Source of the DNA: an uncultured Collinsella sp.
GTDB taxonomy: Bacteria; Actinomycetota; Coriobacteriia; Coriobacteriales; Coriobacteriaceae
DNA: 64,000 nt
NCBI GenBank assembly: GCA_934667065.1
Contig: CAKULD010000001.1
Span: 372,001 to 436,000 of the forward strand
Reading direction: 5' to 3'
The position numbers and the translations under genes were made by a program. This document shows positions 17,939 to 26,415 of the stretch, piece by piece. The stretch's first letter is position 1; each line of letters opens with the position of its first letter. The notes under the pieces were generated by a model, which was not told where the DNA came from, did not search any database, and saw only the letters and a program-made list of their open reading frames with translations.

Positions 17939-20900
17939 GTGTATCTCAAGTCCCTCACACTCAAAGGGTTCAAGTCGTTTGCCGACCGCGCCCATATGTC
18001 ATTTGAGCCGGGCCTGACCGTTATCGTCGGTCCCAACGGCTCGGGAAAATCTAACATCTCCGACTCCATCCTGTGGGTCCTGGGTGAGCAGAGCGCTAAG
18101 CAGCTGCGCGGCCAGGCCATGGAGGATGTTATCTTCTCGGGCTCGTCGGCGCGCAAGCCGGTGGGTGTCGCCGAGGTCACGCTGGTGCTCGACAACTCGG
18201 ACCATATGCTGCCCGTCGACTTTGACGAGGTCGCCATCACACGTCGCATGTACCGTTCGGGCGAGAGCGAGTATCTCATCAACTCGAGCCCGTGCCGCCT
18301 GATGGACATTCAGGATATTCTGCACGATTCGGGCCTGGGCAAGGATACACATTCCATCATCAGCCAGGGCAAGCTCGACGCCATTTTGCAGAGCCGCCCC
18401 GAGGAGCGCCGCGCCCTCATCGAGGAGGCCGCCGGCATCTCCAAGCACAAGCGCCGCAAGGAGCGTGCGCTCAAGAAGATCAAGTCGATGGATGAGCACC
18501 TGACCCGTGCCCGCGACATCAATAAGGAAATCGCCCGTCAGCTGCGGCCGCTGGAGCGTCAGGTCGATCGCGCGCGTAAGTACAAAGAGCTGTCCTCGCG
18601 CGCGAACGAGCTTACGCAGATGCTGGCCGTCGATGAGCTGCGTTCGCTGCAGTCGCAGTGGAACGATCTGGAGGGGCGTTCCAAGGAGGGCGCTGCCGAG
18701 CTGGAGCTCGCACAGTACCGCTTGGGCGAAAAGGAGCGCGAGCTCGAGAAACTTCAGGTCATGCTCGAGGAAAAGGGCCTGTTCGTGGGCGACCTGGGCG
18801 AACAGCGCCGCCATATGCAAGATGTGGTCGGTCGCATTAACTCCGACATGCGCCTGCTCGAGGAAAAGGGCCACAACATGGTGTCGCGCCTATCCGATAT
18901 GCGCGGCCAGATCTCGAGCTCTGAGCATCAGCGCCGTCGCGTGGTCGAGGAGCTTGAGGATGCGCGCGCCCAGCTTGAGGAAGTGACCGGCGCCCATATG
19001 CAGGCCCAGGAGGATGTTGACGCCGCCGGTCCTGCCGCCGCCGAGCTGCATGAGCGTCGTGTGGCACTCGACAATCAGATCTCGCGGCTTACGCGCGAGC
19101 AGCGTGATGTGCAGCGTGTGGCCGATAATGCTGCGCTCGAGCTCGCCAAGGTGAAGGATTCGCTTTCCAACTCCGAGGTCGAGGACAACATGTATGCCTC
19201 GCGTCTGGAGCAGATCGACGAGCAGCTCGAGGAGGTCATGGCCTCGCTCGAGAGCCGCCGCGATCGCGCTGAGGAGCTTGAGAGCGCCCTTGAGGAGGCG
19301 CGTCAGGCTCAGACCGATGCGCGTGAGGCCACCGAGACTGCCCGCGCGGCCCTCAAGGACCTGCGTGCCCGCGAGAGCGAGGCGCGCAACAAGCTGTCCG
19401 AGGTTCGCTCGGAGCTTGGCAGTCAAAAGAAGCTCGATGCCCGTATGGCCGATAGCTCGCCGTTGGTGAGCCGTCTGGTGGGGGCGCTAGGTGATGACGT
19501 CTCGGGCCGTCTGGGTGATGTGCTCGAGGCTCCGCGTGAGCTCGAGGGCCTGGTTGAGCAGCTGCTCGCCGGCGATATCGATGCCCTGTTGTTCGATGAT
19601 GCCGCCGCACTGGAGCGTGCCGGTCGCGCCGCTCTGGACCAGAAGAAGACCTCGGGCGAGGCGTTGCTGGTGACGCGCGGCGTGAGCGGTTCTGCCGCCG
19701 CCGAGGGTGCTGCCGGAACCCGTCTGGTTGATCGCCTGTCCGTGCGTGCGGGCTACGGTCCGGTTGTCGAGGCGTTGCTCGGCGGTTATTACGTGGTCGA
19801 TGACCTGGCTGCCGCAATGTCCGCGCCGGTCGTTGACGGCGTGACCTATGTGACCCCCGATGGCGCCCGTGTGAGCTGCGGTGGTTTGGTGCGCGTGGGC
19901 CTCGATGCCGGTGAGGCGTCGGGTGCCTTGGAGCGCAAGCGTCGCATTCGAGAGCTCGAGGGCCTGGAGCCCGATCTGGCTGCCATGTTCGAGCATGTTT
20001 CGGACCAGGTCGTCGAGGCCAATGCGGCCGTCGAGGAGGCGCGCGCCGCCGAGGGCGATGCCGCCGGCGAGATCGCCCGCCTTGAGGGCGAGCGGCGCTC
20101 GCTTCTGTCCGAGATCGGCCGCCTTGAGCAGAGCGCCAACAACGCCGAGGTCGAGCGCGTGCGCATTTCCAAGCGCCGTGAGCAGGCTGCCGAGGCTGTG
20201 CGCGCCGCGCGTCCGCGTGTGGATGAGCTCACCCATTCGCGTGATGAGGCCCGTGCGCAGGCAAGCGATTTGGGTTTGCAGATTGCCGAGGCCAATGATG
20301 AGCTCGATCGCGTGCGTCGCGACGACTCCGAGGCCGCCGGCAAGCTCGCCGACGCCAAGGTGCGCCTGGCCCAGACGAGCGAGCGCCTGCGTTCGCTGAA
20401 GGGCCGTGTGCCCGATCTGGAGCATCGCCTGGAGGGCATCGACCGCCGTATCCGCGGAACGCGTCAGGCCTCGCGCTCACTTGAGTTGCTGCGCCTGCGC
20501 GTCGATCCTATGCATGAGCGCTATTCGGCCCTGCTTGAGCGTGCCTCGGACTGGGCTGCACGCCTGCGTGACCAGGCATCGCTCGAGGAGGCGGACTCGG
20601 CTTCGCTCAAGAAGACCATCGAGGACGCCAAGACCGAGGTCGCCCGCGCCAAGGAGAAGGTCGACGCCGCCACCGCGACGCAAAACGAGTTCAAGGTCGC
20701 ACGCGGCAAGCTCGAGGTGCAGGTCGAGGCCGCGATCAAGGCCATCACCGCCGACGGCACCACGGTGCTCGAGGAGGCACTCATGCTGCCGGCGCCCACC
20801 GATCGCGACGCCGCCGAGCGTGAGCTCAACCAGCTCGTGCGCCAGATTAACAACCTGGGCCCTGTGAACCAGGTCGCCATGGAGGAGTACGAGCAGCTCA

Positions 20901-21475
20901 AGCGCCGCGCCGACTACATCGAGGAGCAGCTGGCCGATCTGGAGAGCGCACGCAAAGCGCTCACCAAGATCACCGTGGCGATCGACCGCAAGATGCGCAA
21001 GGCGTTCCTGGTGACGTTTGAGAAGGTCGACGCGAACTTCCGTGAGATCTTCGCCATGCTCTTCCCAGGCGGTCAGGCTCACCTCGAGATGACTGATCCT
21101 GAGCATCCGGCCGAGACGGGCATCGAGGTCGTGGCGCAGCCGCGTGGCAAGCGCATCACCAAGATGATGCTCATGTCGGGCGGCGAGAAGAGCCTGACGG
21201 CGCTCGCACTGCTCTTTGCCGTGTACCGCACGCGCACGGTGCCGTTCTATGTGCTGGACGAGGTCGAGGCGGCGCTCGACGACGCCAACCTGTCAAAGCT
21301 CATCGGCGCCCTTGATGTGCTGCGTTCCGATACGCAGCTCTTGGTAATCTCGCATCAGCGCCGTACTATGGAGGACGCTGACGTCCTCTACGGCGTCTCG
21401 ATGCAAGCCGACGGCGTCAGTCGCGTCGTCTCGCAAAAACTCGATCGCGAAACCGGAAAGGTCGTGAATGCATAA
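17939..21475 (+). CDS. smc: Chromosome segregation protein SMC
   Basis: SMC with ScpAB compacts and segregates the chromosome. The gene starts at GTG 17939 after GAGGAA, and encodes 1178 residues, the normal length. The N-terminal ATPase half has VGPNGSGKSNISDSILWVLG. Long coiled coils (about 170-500 and 650-1000) flank a hinge with the 'DDVSGRLGDVLEAP' region. The C-terminal half has the ABC signature LMSGGEKSLTALAL and Walker B VLDEVEAALDD. scpA/scpB are not in the window. It overlaps ftsY by one base. Confidence 0.97.
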   Translation: MYLKSLTLKGFKSFADRAHMSFEPGLTVIVGPNGSGKSNISDSILWVLGEQSAKQLRGQAMEDVIFSGSSARKPVGVAEVTLVLDNSDHMLPVDFDEVAITRRMYRSGESEYLINSSPCRLMDIQDILHDSGLGKDTHSIISQGKLDAILQSRPEERRALIEEAAGISKHKRRKERALKKIKSMDEHLTRARDINKEIARQLRPLERQVDRARKYKELSSRANELTQMLAVDELRSLQSQWNDLEGRSKEGAAELELAQYRLGEKERELEKLQVMLEEKGLFVGDLGEQRRHMQDVVGRINSDMRLLEEKGHNMVSRLSDMRGQISSSEHQRRRVVEELEDARAQLEEVTGAHMQAQEDVDAAGPAAAELHERRVALDNQISRLTREQRDVQRVADNAALELAKVKDSLSNSEVEDNMYASRLEQIDEQLEEVMASLESRRDRAEELESALEEARQAQTDAREATETARAALKDLRARESEARNKLSEVRSELGSQKKLDARMADSSPLVSRLVGALGDDVSGRLGDVLEAPRELEGLVEQLLAGDIDALLFDDAAALERAGRAALDQKKTSGEALLVTRGVSGSAAAEGAAGTRLVDRLSVRAGYGPVVEALLGGYYVVDDLAAAMSAPVVDGVTYVTPDGARVSCGGLVRVGLDAGEASGALERKRRIRELEGLEPDLAAMFEHVSDQVVEANAAVEEARAAEGDAAGEIARLEGERRSLLSEIGRLEQSANNAEVERVRISKRREQAAEAVRAARPRVDELTHSRDEARAQASDLGLQIAEANDELDRVRRDDSEAAGKLADAKVRLAQTSERLRSLKGRVPDLEHRLEGIDRRIRGTRQASRSLELLRLRVDPMHERYSALLERASDWAARLRDQASLEEADSASLKKTIEDAKTEVARAKEKVDAATATQNEFKVARGKLEVQVEAAIKAITADGTTVLEEALMLPAPTDRDAAERELNQLVRQINNLGPVNQVAMEEYEQLKRRADYIEEQLADLESARKALTKITVAIDRKMRKAFLVTFEKVDANFREIFAMLFPGGQAHLEMTDPEHPAETGIEVVAQPRGKRITKMMLMSGGEKSLTALALLFAVYRTRTVPFYVLDEVEAALDDANLSKLIGALDVLRSDTQLLVISHQRRTMEDADVLYGVSMQADGVSRVVSQKLDRETGKVVNA

Positions 21476-22392
21476 TGGGATTTTTTGACGCTCTCTCGCG
21501 CGGACTTGAGCGCAGTCGCGAGGCCCTCAACGAGGTCTTCTACTTTGGCGGCGAGGTCGACGAGGACTTTTGGGAGGACCTTGAGGACACCCTTGTCATG
21601 GGTGATATGGGTGCCGAGGTTGCCATTCAGGTCTCCGATGACCTGCGCGATGCCGCGGCCAAGAAGAACCTCAAGACCGCCCCGCAGCTTCGCCGCGCCC
21701 TGGCCGAGCAGCTCGAGGGTCACTTTGTGCCCGTCGAGCGCGATCCGCTCTCCGATACGCCGAGCTGTGTGCTGTTCGTCGGCATCAACGGCGCCGGCAA
21801 GACCACCACGGTCGGCAAGATCGCGAGCGCCATGGCCAGTCGCGGCAAGAACGTCGTGATCGGTTCGGCCGATACCTTCCGTGCCGCCGCCATCGAACAG
21901 CTCGATGTGTGGGGTCAGCGCGCCGGCGTGCCGGTCATCAAGCGCGACCGCGGATCCGATCCGGCGAGCGTGTGCTATGACGTGCTCGACGAGGCCGACA
22001 AGCGCGGCAGCGACCTGGTGCTCATCGATACCGCCGGTCGTCTGCACACGAGCCCCGAGCTCATGCGCGAGCTTGCCAAGGTGGTCAACGTGACCCGCAA
22101 GCGTGCCGCCAATATGGCTGCTGGCCCCATGCCGGTCTCGGTCGTGCTCGTGATCGATGCCGCCACCGGCCAGAACGGCCTGAACCAGGCGCTCGAGTTT
22201 AACGAGGCCCTGGGCCTGGACGGTATTATCATGACTAAGCTCGACGGCACGGCAAAGGGCGGTATCGCCATGGCCGTGGCCGAGAAGCTCAAGCTCCCGA
22301 TCCTGCGCATTGGCGTGGGCGAGCAGGTCGATGACCTGCAGGAGTTTAACGCCAAAGATTTCTGCCGCGCCCTGGTGGGCGAGTCCAACTAA
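21475..22392 (+). CDS. ftsY: Signal recognition particle receptor FtsY
   Basis: FtsY is the membrane-associated GTPase that receives ribosome-nascent chain complexes from SRP. The 305-residue protein is essentially NG domain only; the acidic N-terminal A domain of E. coli FtsY is absent, as is usual in Gram-positive lineages. GTPase motifs are GINGAGKTTTVGKIA, DTFRAAAIEQL, DTAGRLHTSPELM and TKLDGTAKGG. ffh follows after 10 bases; the ylxM gene often found between the two is missing. Confidence 0.96.
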   Translation: MGFFDALSRGLERSREALNEVFYFGGEVDEDFWEDLEDTLVMGDMGAEVAIQVSDDLRDAAAKKNLKTAPQLRRALAEQLEGHFVPVERDPLSDTPSCVLFVGINGAGKTTTVGKIASAMASRGKNVVIGSADTFRAAAIEQLDVWGQRAGVPVIKRDRGSDPASVCYDVLDEADKRGSDLVLIDTAGRLHTSPELMRELAKVVNVTRKRAANMAAGPMPVSVVLVIDAATGQNGLNQALEFNEALGLDGIIMTKLDGTAKGGIAMAVAEKLKLPILRIGVGEQVDDLQEFNAKDFCRALVGESN

Positions 22393-22402
22393 GGAGTGAC
22401 TA

Positions 22403-23878
22403 GTGTTTGATTCCCTGAGCGATCGCCTCAACGACACATTTGACCGCCTGCGCGGCAAGGGTAAGCTGACCGAGGCCGATATCACCTCGGCCATGCGCGA
22501 CATTCGCATGGCACTGCTCGAGGCCGACGTTAACTTTAAGGTCGTCAAGGAGTTCGTCGCCAAGACCAAGGAGCGCTGCATGACCGCCGAGGTCATGGAG
22601 TCGCTGTCGCCGGCGCAAAACGTCGTCAAGATCGTGCTCGACGAGCTCACCGAGATGCTCGGCTCCACCGAGAGCAAACTCGTCTTTAGCAACCGTATTC
22701 CCAATGTCATTATGCTCGTGGGCCTGCAGGGCTCCGGTAAGACTACAGCTGCCGTAAAGCTGGCCTACCTGCTCAAGAAGCAGGGCCGCTCGCCGCTGCT
22801 CGCCGCGTGCGACGTCTACCGTCCCGCAGCTGCCGACCAGCTGGCCACGCTCGGCGGCGAGATCGGCGTGCCGGTCTTCCGCGGCGACGGCGCGCACCCG
22901 GTCGATATCGCCAAGGGCGCTATCCAGGAAGCCGTCGACCACCTGCGTGACGTGGTCATCGTCGATACCGCCGGTCGTCTGCAGATCGACGAGCAGATGA
23001 TGCAGGAGGCCGTGGACATCAAGAAGGCCGTCAAGCCCGACCAGGTGCTGATGGTCGTCGACGCCATGACCGGCCAGGATATCGTCAACGTGGTCTCGAC
23101 CTTTGCCGAGCGCACCGACTTTGACGGCGTGATCATCTCCAAGCTCGACGGTGATGCCCGTGGCGGCGGCGCGCTTTCCGTGCGTCAGGTGACCGGCAAG
23201 CCCATCAAGTTCGTGAGCATGGGCGAGAAGCCCGATTCGCTCGAGCCGTTCTATCCCGACCGCATGGCCAAGCGCATTCTGGGCATGGGCGACGTCGTCG
23301 GCATCATCGAAAAGGCCCAGGAAGCGGCCGATGCCGAGCAGCTCGAGGCTGCTGAGCGTATGCTGCGCGAGGGCTTCACCATGAACGACATGCTCGATCA
23401 GATGAAGGCCGTCAAGAAGATGGGCGGCATGAAGGGCATCCTGGGCATGCTTCCCGGTGGCCAGCGTGCGCTCAACCAGATGGGCGGCAACCTGGACGAG
23501 GGCATCTTCGATAAGAACGAGGCCATCATCATGTCGATGACCAAGGAGGAGCGTCTGCGTCCCTCCATCATCAACGGCCAGCGTCGCGCCCGCATCGCCA
23601 AGGGAGCCGGCGTAACCCCCACCGAGGTCAACAGCCTTATGAAGCAGTGGGGCGAGATGAATAAGATGATGGGCCGCATGCGCACGATGGCCAATCAGGC
23701 ACAGGCCGGCGGCAAAAAGGGCAAGAAGGGCAAGAAGGGCAAGAAGATGCGCATGCCCAATATCCCTGGCTTGGACGCTATGGGTCTGGGTGGCATGGGC
23801 GGCCTGGGTACGGGCGGCCCCAAGTCCGATATGGAACTGCTGCGCCAGATGGAAGCGCAGATGCGTAATAAGAAATAG
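22403..23878 (+). CDS. ffh: Signal recognition particle protein Ffh
   Basis: Ffh (SRP54) binds signal peptides and 4.5S RNA. It starts at GTG 22403 after AAGGAGT and has 491 residues. GTPase motifs are GLQGSGKTTAAVKLA, DVYRPAAADQL, DTAGRLQIDEQMM and SKLDGDARGG. The Met-rich M domain (MGGMKGILGMLPGG) follows. The C-terminus carries a run of KKGKKGKKGKK repeats and a Gly/Met-rich tail, a lineage-specific extension that could aid RNA or membrane binding (inference). Confidence 0.97.
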   Translation: MFDSLSDRLNDTFDRLRGKGKLTEADITSAMRDIRMALLEADVNFKVVKEFVAKTKERCMTAEVMESLSPAQNVVKIVLDELTEMLGSTESKLVFSNRIPNVIMLVGLQGSGKTTAAVKLAYLLKKQGRSPLLAACDVYRPAAADQLATLGGEIGVPVFRGDGAHPVDIAKGAIQEAVDHLRDVVIVDTAGRLQIDEQMMQEAVDIKKAVKPDQVLMVVDAMTGQDIVNVVSTFAERTDFDGVIISKLDGDARGGGALSVRQVTGKPIKFVSMGEKPDSLEPFYPDRMAKRILGMGDVVGIIEKAQEAADAEQLEAAERMLREGFTMNDMLDQMKAVKKMGGMKGILGMLPGGQRALNQMGGNLDEGIFDKNEAIIMSMTKEERLRPSIINGQRRARIAKGAGVTPTEVNSLMKQWGEMNKMMGRMRTMANQAQAGGKKGKKGKKGKKMRMPNIPGLDAMGLGGMGGLGTGGPKSDMELLRQMEAQMRNKK

Positions 23879-23903
23879 AGCTGTAATTGCAGCTTGATAT
23901 GGC

Positions 23904-23938
23904 AAAGGCCACTCGGAAGTTTCCGGGTGGCCTTTGTT
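23904..23938 (+). terminator. Terminator downstream of ffh
   Basis: Perfect 15-bp inverted repeat AAAGGCCACTCGGAA / TTCCGGGTGGCCTTT with a GT centre allowing one G-T pair, followed by GTTGT. The T-tract is weak, but the element sits between ffh and the convergent DUF134-NifX gene, so it may serve both strands. Confidence 0.72.
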
Positions 23939-23998
23939 GTGGGGCTGGATATTCGGGTCGCGTGCGACGTTGCACCCCGAGCTTGGTTTGCCGTGCTG

Positions 23999-24763
23999 TT
24001 AGTGGCAGCCGCAGCCTTCGTGACCCTCGTGCTCGTGGTGACCGTGGCAACCGCAGGACTCGCCATGCTCGTGGGCGTGTTCGTGCTCGTGACCATGACA
24101 GCCACACGTGGCCTCGCCATTCTTTGCGAGCGTGCCGGCGATGAGGGCCTCGACACAGGCGTCGCAGCTGCCCTGAGCGCCGGCATAGACGGTGATGCCG
24201 GCCTGGGTGAGCGCGTTGATGGCGCCGCCGCCGATGCCGCCGCAGATGAGCGTGTCGACGCCGCCGTTGGCAAGCAGGCCCGCAAGGGCGCCGTGGCCGG
24301 TGCCGCCGGTGCCCACGACCTGCTCGTTGAGTACCTTGCCATCCTGGATGTCGTAGATCTTAAATTGCTCGCTGCGGCCAAAGTGCATAAAGATGTTGCC
24401 GTTGTCGTACGTCGTTGCCACCCTCATGGTGCCGACCTCCTTTGCTGGCCATGCGGCCGTCGTTGTGGTGATGGGGGAGTACGCGATGTTGCCTCCTTCG
24501 ATGACGAGCGCCCGCCCGTTGACCAGTGCGTTTGCCACCTTGCAATGTGCGCGGCTACAAATGGCCGCCACCGTGGCACGGGCGATGCCCATCTGCTGAG
24601 CGACCGCCTCTTGGTTGAGGCCTTCCAGGTCGCACAGGCGCAGCACCTCGAGCTCGTCGACGGTCATGTCGATGGCATCACCGCTGGCCAGGCCATCGGG
24701 GGTAAAGCCGCGGTATTCGGGGATGATCCCGACGCGGCGAAGTTTTTCGCGTCTTCCTGCCAT
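23999..24763 (-). CDS. DUF134 helix-turn-helix / NifX-type cofactor-binding fusion with Cys/His-rich tail
   Basis: A 254-residue fusion of three parts. Residues 1-95 are a DUF134 DNA-binding domain (MTVDELEVLRLCDLEGLNQE, HTH 'AVAQQMGIARATVAAI', 'VNGRALVIEGGN'). Residues 112-212 are a NifX/NifB dinitrogenase-cofactor-like domain (VATTYDNGNIFMHFGRSEQF, ICGGIGGGAINAL). Residues 220-254 hold 6 Cys and 12 His, including three CGCH units. The start ATG follows AAGGAG by five bases. No nitrogenase genes are near. The likely role is a sensor-regulator binding iron-sulfur or another metal centre (inference). A promoter with two matching palindromes lies immediately upstream, which suggests autoregulation. 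Confidence 0.88.
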   Translation of the reverse strand: MAGRREKLRRVGIIPEYRGFTPDGLASGDAIDMTVDELEVLRLCDLEGLNQEAVAQQMGIARATVAAICSRAHCKVANALVNGRALVIEGGNIAYSPITTTTAAWPAKEVGTMRVATTYDNGNIFMHFGRSEQFKIYDIQDGKVLNEQVVGTGGTGHGALAGLLANGGVDTLICGGIGGGAINALTQAGITVYAGAQGSCDACVEALIAGTLAKNGEATCGCHGHEHEHAHEHGESCGCHGHHEHEGHEGCGCH

Positions 24764-24777
24764 GCACACTCCTTATC

Positions 24778-24789
24778 TGACATATGTCA
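24778..24789. promoter_or_regulatory. Palindromic operator candidate 1 of the DUF134-NifX gene
   Basis: Perfect 12-bp palindrome TGACATATGTCA. On the minus strand it follows the predicted -10 by about five bases, so it covers the likely transcription start, 15 bases before the start codon. A near-identical site is 53 bp away. Confidence 0.6.
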
Positions 24790-24794
24790 ACAAT

Positions 24795-24822
24795 AGGATA
24801 ACGCATACGTGGCGCAGTACAA
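24795..24822 (-). promoter_or_regulatory. Promoter of the DUF134-NifX gene
   Basis: Read on the minus strand: -35 TTGTAC (24817-24822) and -10 TATCCT (24795-24800) with a 16-bp spacer. It is bracketed by the two palindromes at 24778 and 24831. Confidence 0.5.
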
Positions 24823-24830
24823 GGTATTTT

Positions 24831-24842
24831 TGGCATATGTCA
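24831..24842. promoter_or_regulatory. Palindromic operator candidate 2 in the divergent DUF134-NifX / thyA spacer
   Basis: TGGCATATGTCA, differing from the site at 24778 by one base. It lies just upstream of the -35 of the minus-strand gene and about 50 bp upstream of the thyA -10 (TACAAT, 24890-24895), so it could affect either gene. Confidence 0.5.
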
Positions 24843-24929
24843 GAAAATGGCGGCTTATGTTAGGGCTGTGGGGTCGAGCGCGCCTGGGCTACAATAAATC
24901 TCGCTTATAGGCGACTGACAGGAGGGTCA

Positions 24930-25778
24930 ATGAGCAAAGCTGATCAACAGTTTGTAACCATGTGTCGCGATATCTTGGACCATGGCACCACTACCGAGGG
25001 CCAAAAGGTCCGTCCGGTGTGGGAGGACGGCACCCCTGCCTATACCATTAAAAACTTCGGTGTCACGGCGCGCTACGACCTGCGCAAGGAGTTCCCGGCG
25101 CTCACTCTGCGCCGTACGGCGCTTAAGTCCGCCATGGACGAGATCCTGTGGATCTATCAAAAGAAGTCCAATAACGTGCATGACCTCAACAGCCATATCT
25201 GGGATGAGTGGGCCGACGAGACCGGTTCGATCGGCAAGGCCTACGGCTATCAGATTGGGCAGAAGAGCCATTACGCCGAGGGTGACTTCGACCAGATGGA
25301 CCGCGTTCTGTACGACCTTAAACACACGCCGTACAGCCGTCGCATTATGACCAACACGTACGTGTTCAGCGACCTGTCCGAGATGCACTTGTATCCGTGT
25401 GCGTACAGCGTGACGTATAACGTGACGCAGCGTCCGCAGGACGATAAACCGACGCTCAACATGATTCTTAACCAGCGCAGCCAGGATATTTTGGCCGCGA
25501 ACAACTGGAACGTGTGCCAGTACGCCATTTTGCTGATGATGGTGGCGCAGTCGGTCGATATGATTCCCGGCGAGCTGCTGCATGTGATCGCCGACGCTCA
25601 CATTTACGATCGCCATGTCGATATCGTCCGCGAGCTTATCGAGCGTCCGCAGTTTGCGGCACCCAAGGTAACGCTGAACCCCGACGTGCATGACTTCTAT
25701 GCGTTTACGACCGATGATCTGATCGTCGAGGGCTACGAGCACGGCCCGCAGGTCAAGAACATCCCTATCGCGGTGTAG
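24930..25778 (+). CDS. thyA: Thymidylate synthase
   Basis: ThyA methylates dUMP to dTMP using methylene-tetrahydrofolate. The 282-residue product has the phosphate-binding HTPYSRRIM, the catalytic cysteine C157 in LYPCAYSVTYNV (the PCH motif of E. coli is PCA here), the 'LNQRSQDI' segment and 'IADAHIYDRH'. The ATG follows CAGGAGG. A -10-like TACAAT is 35 bases upstream. folA follows directly, so the folate cycle step that regenerates the cofactor is co-transcribed. Confidence 0.95.
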   Translation: MSKADQQFVTMCRDILDHGTTTEGQKVRPVWEDGTPAYTIKNFGVTARYDLRKEFPALTLRRTALKSAMDEILWIYQKKSNNVHDLNSHIWDEWADETGSIGKAYGYQIGQKSHYAEGDFDQMDRVLYDLKHTPYSRRIMTNTYVFSDLSEMHLYPCAYSVTYNVTQRPQDDKPTLNMILNQRSQDILAANNWNVCQYAILLMMVAQSVDMIPGELLHVIADAHIYDRHVDIVRELIERPQFAAPKVTLNPDVHDFYAFTTDDLIVEGYEHGPQVKNIPIAV

Positions 25779-25787
25779 GTGATTTGG

Positions 25788-26306
25788 TTGGCTTGTAAGC
25801 TTTCCGCCATCGTTGCCGTGTGTGATGACTGGGGCATTGGCTGCGAAGGTGACATGGTGGTGTCTAACCGCGCCGATATGCGCCATTTTGTGGCATGCAC
25901 CAAGGGTTGCCCGGTCATTATGGGACGCAAGACGCTGTTGAGTTTTCCCGGCGGGCGCCCACTCAAGAATCGTCGCAACATCGTACTCACGCGTGACGAG
26001 GGCTTTGCGCCCGAGGGCGTCGATGTGGTGCATAGCGTTGACGAAGCTCTTTCCGCCGTGGCCGATGAACCCGTTGCGTGGGTGATCGGCGGCGGCGAGG
26101 TGTATCGGCAGTTTATGCCGTATTGCGTCGAGGCCGAGGTCACGCACAATCACTGCGTGCATGCGGTAGATACGTACTTTCCCGACCTGGATGCCGATCC
26201 CGCATGGGAGGTTGCGCAGGCCGGTGAGGTCGCGACGATTGTCGCCGGCGAGGGCGACGTGGGCCTCAAATATGAGTTCGTGACGTATCGTCGTATCGAG
26301 GCGTAA
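25788..26306 (+). CDS. folA: Dihydrofolate reductase
   Basis: DHFR reduces the dihydrofolate released by ThyA. The core is intact: LSAIVAVCDDWGIGCEGDMV, the NADPH site IMGRKTLLSFPGGRPLKNRRNIVLTR, and WVIGGGEVYRQFMPYC. Start choice is uncertain: TTG 25788 has TAGGTG at good spacing, whereas GTG 25779, in frame and immediately after the thyA stop, has no visible ribosome site. Either gives a product near 172-175 residues. An imperfect hairpin (26308-26334, CCCGAT ... ATCGGG) follows, without a T-tract. Confidence 0.93.
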   Translation: MACKLSAIVAVCDDWGIGCEGDMVVSNRADMRHFVACTKGCPVIMGRKTLLSFPGGRPLKNRRNIVLTRDEGFAPEGVDVVHSVDEALSAVADEPVAWVIGGGEVYRQFMPYCVEAEVTHNHCVHAVDTYFPDLDADPAWEVAQAGEVATIVAGEGDVGLKYEFVTYRRIEA

Positions 26307-26415
26307 GCCCGATTATCCCTTCGGTATGATCGGGTTGGAATGAGTGACGGGGCGGCGCATGGCGTTGCCCCGATTATTGTATGTGTGCTGTCAAGAAGGG
26401 TACGGGCTGGCTGCT

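Noticed and set aside
23999..24763. Nitrogen-fixation gene (NifX/NifB)
   Set aside because: The domain is only cofactor-family-like, is fused to a DUF134 regulator, and no nif genes occur in the window.
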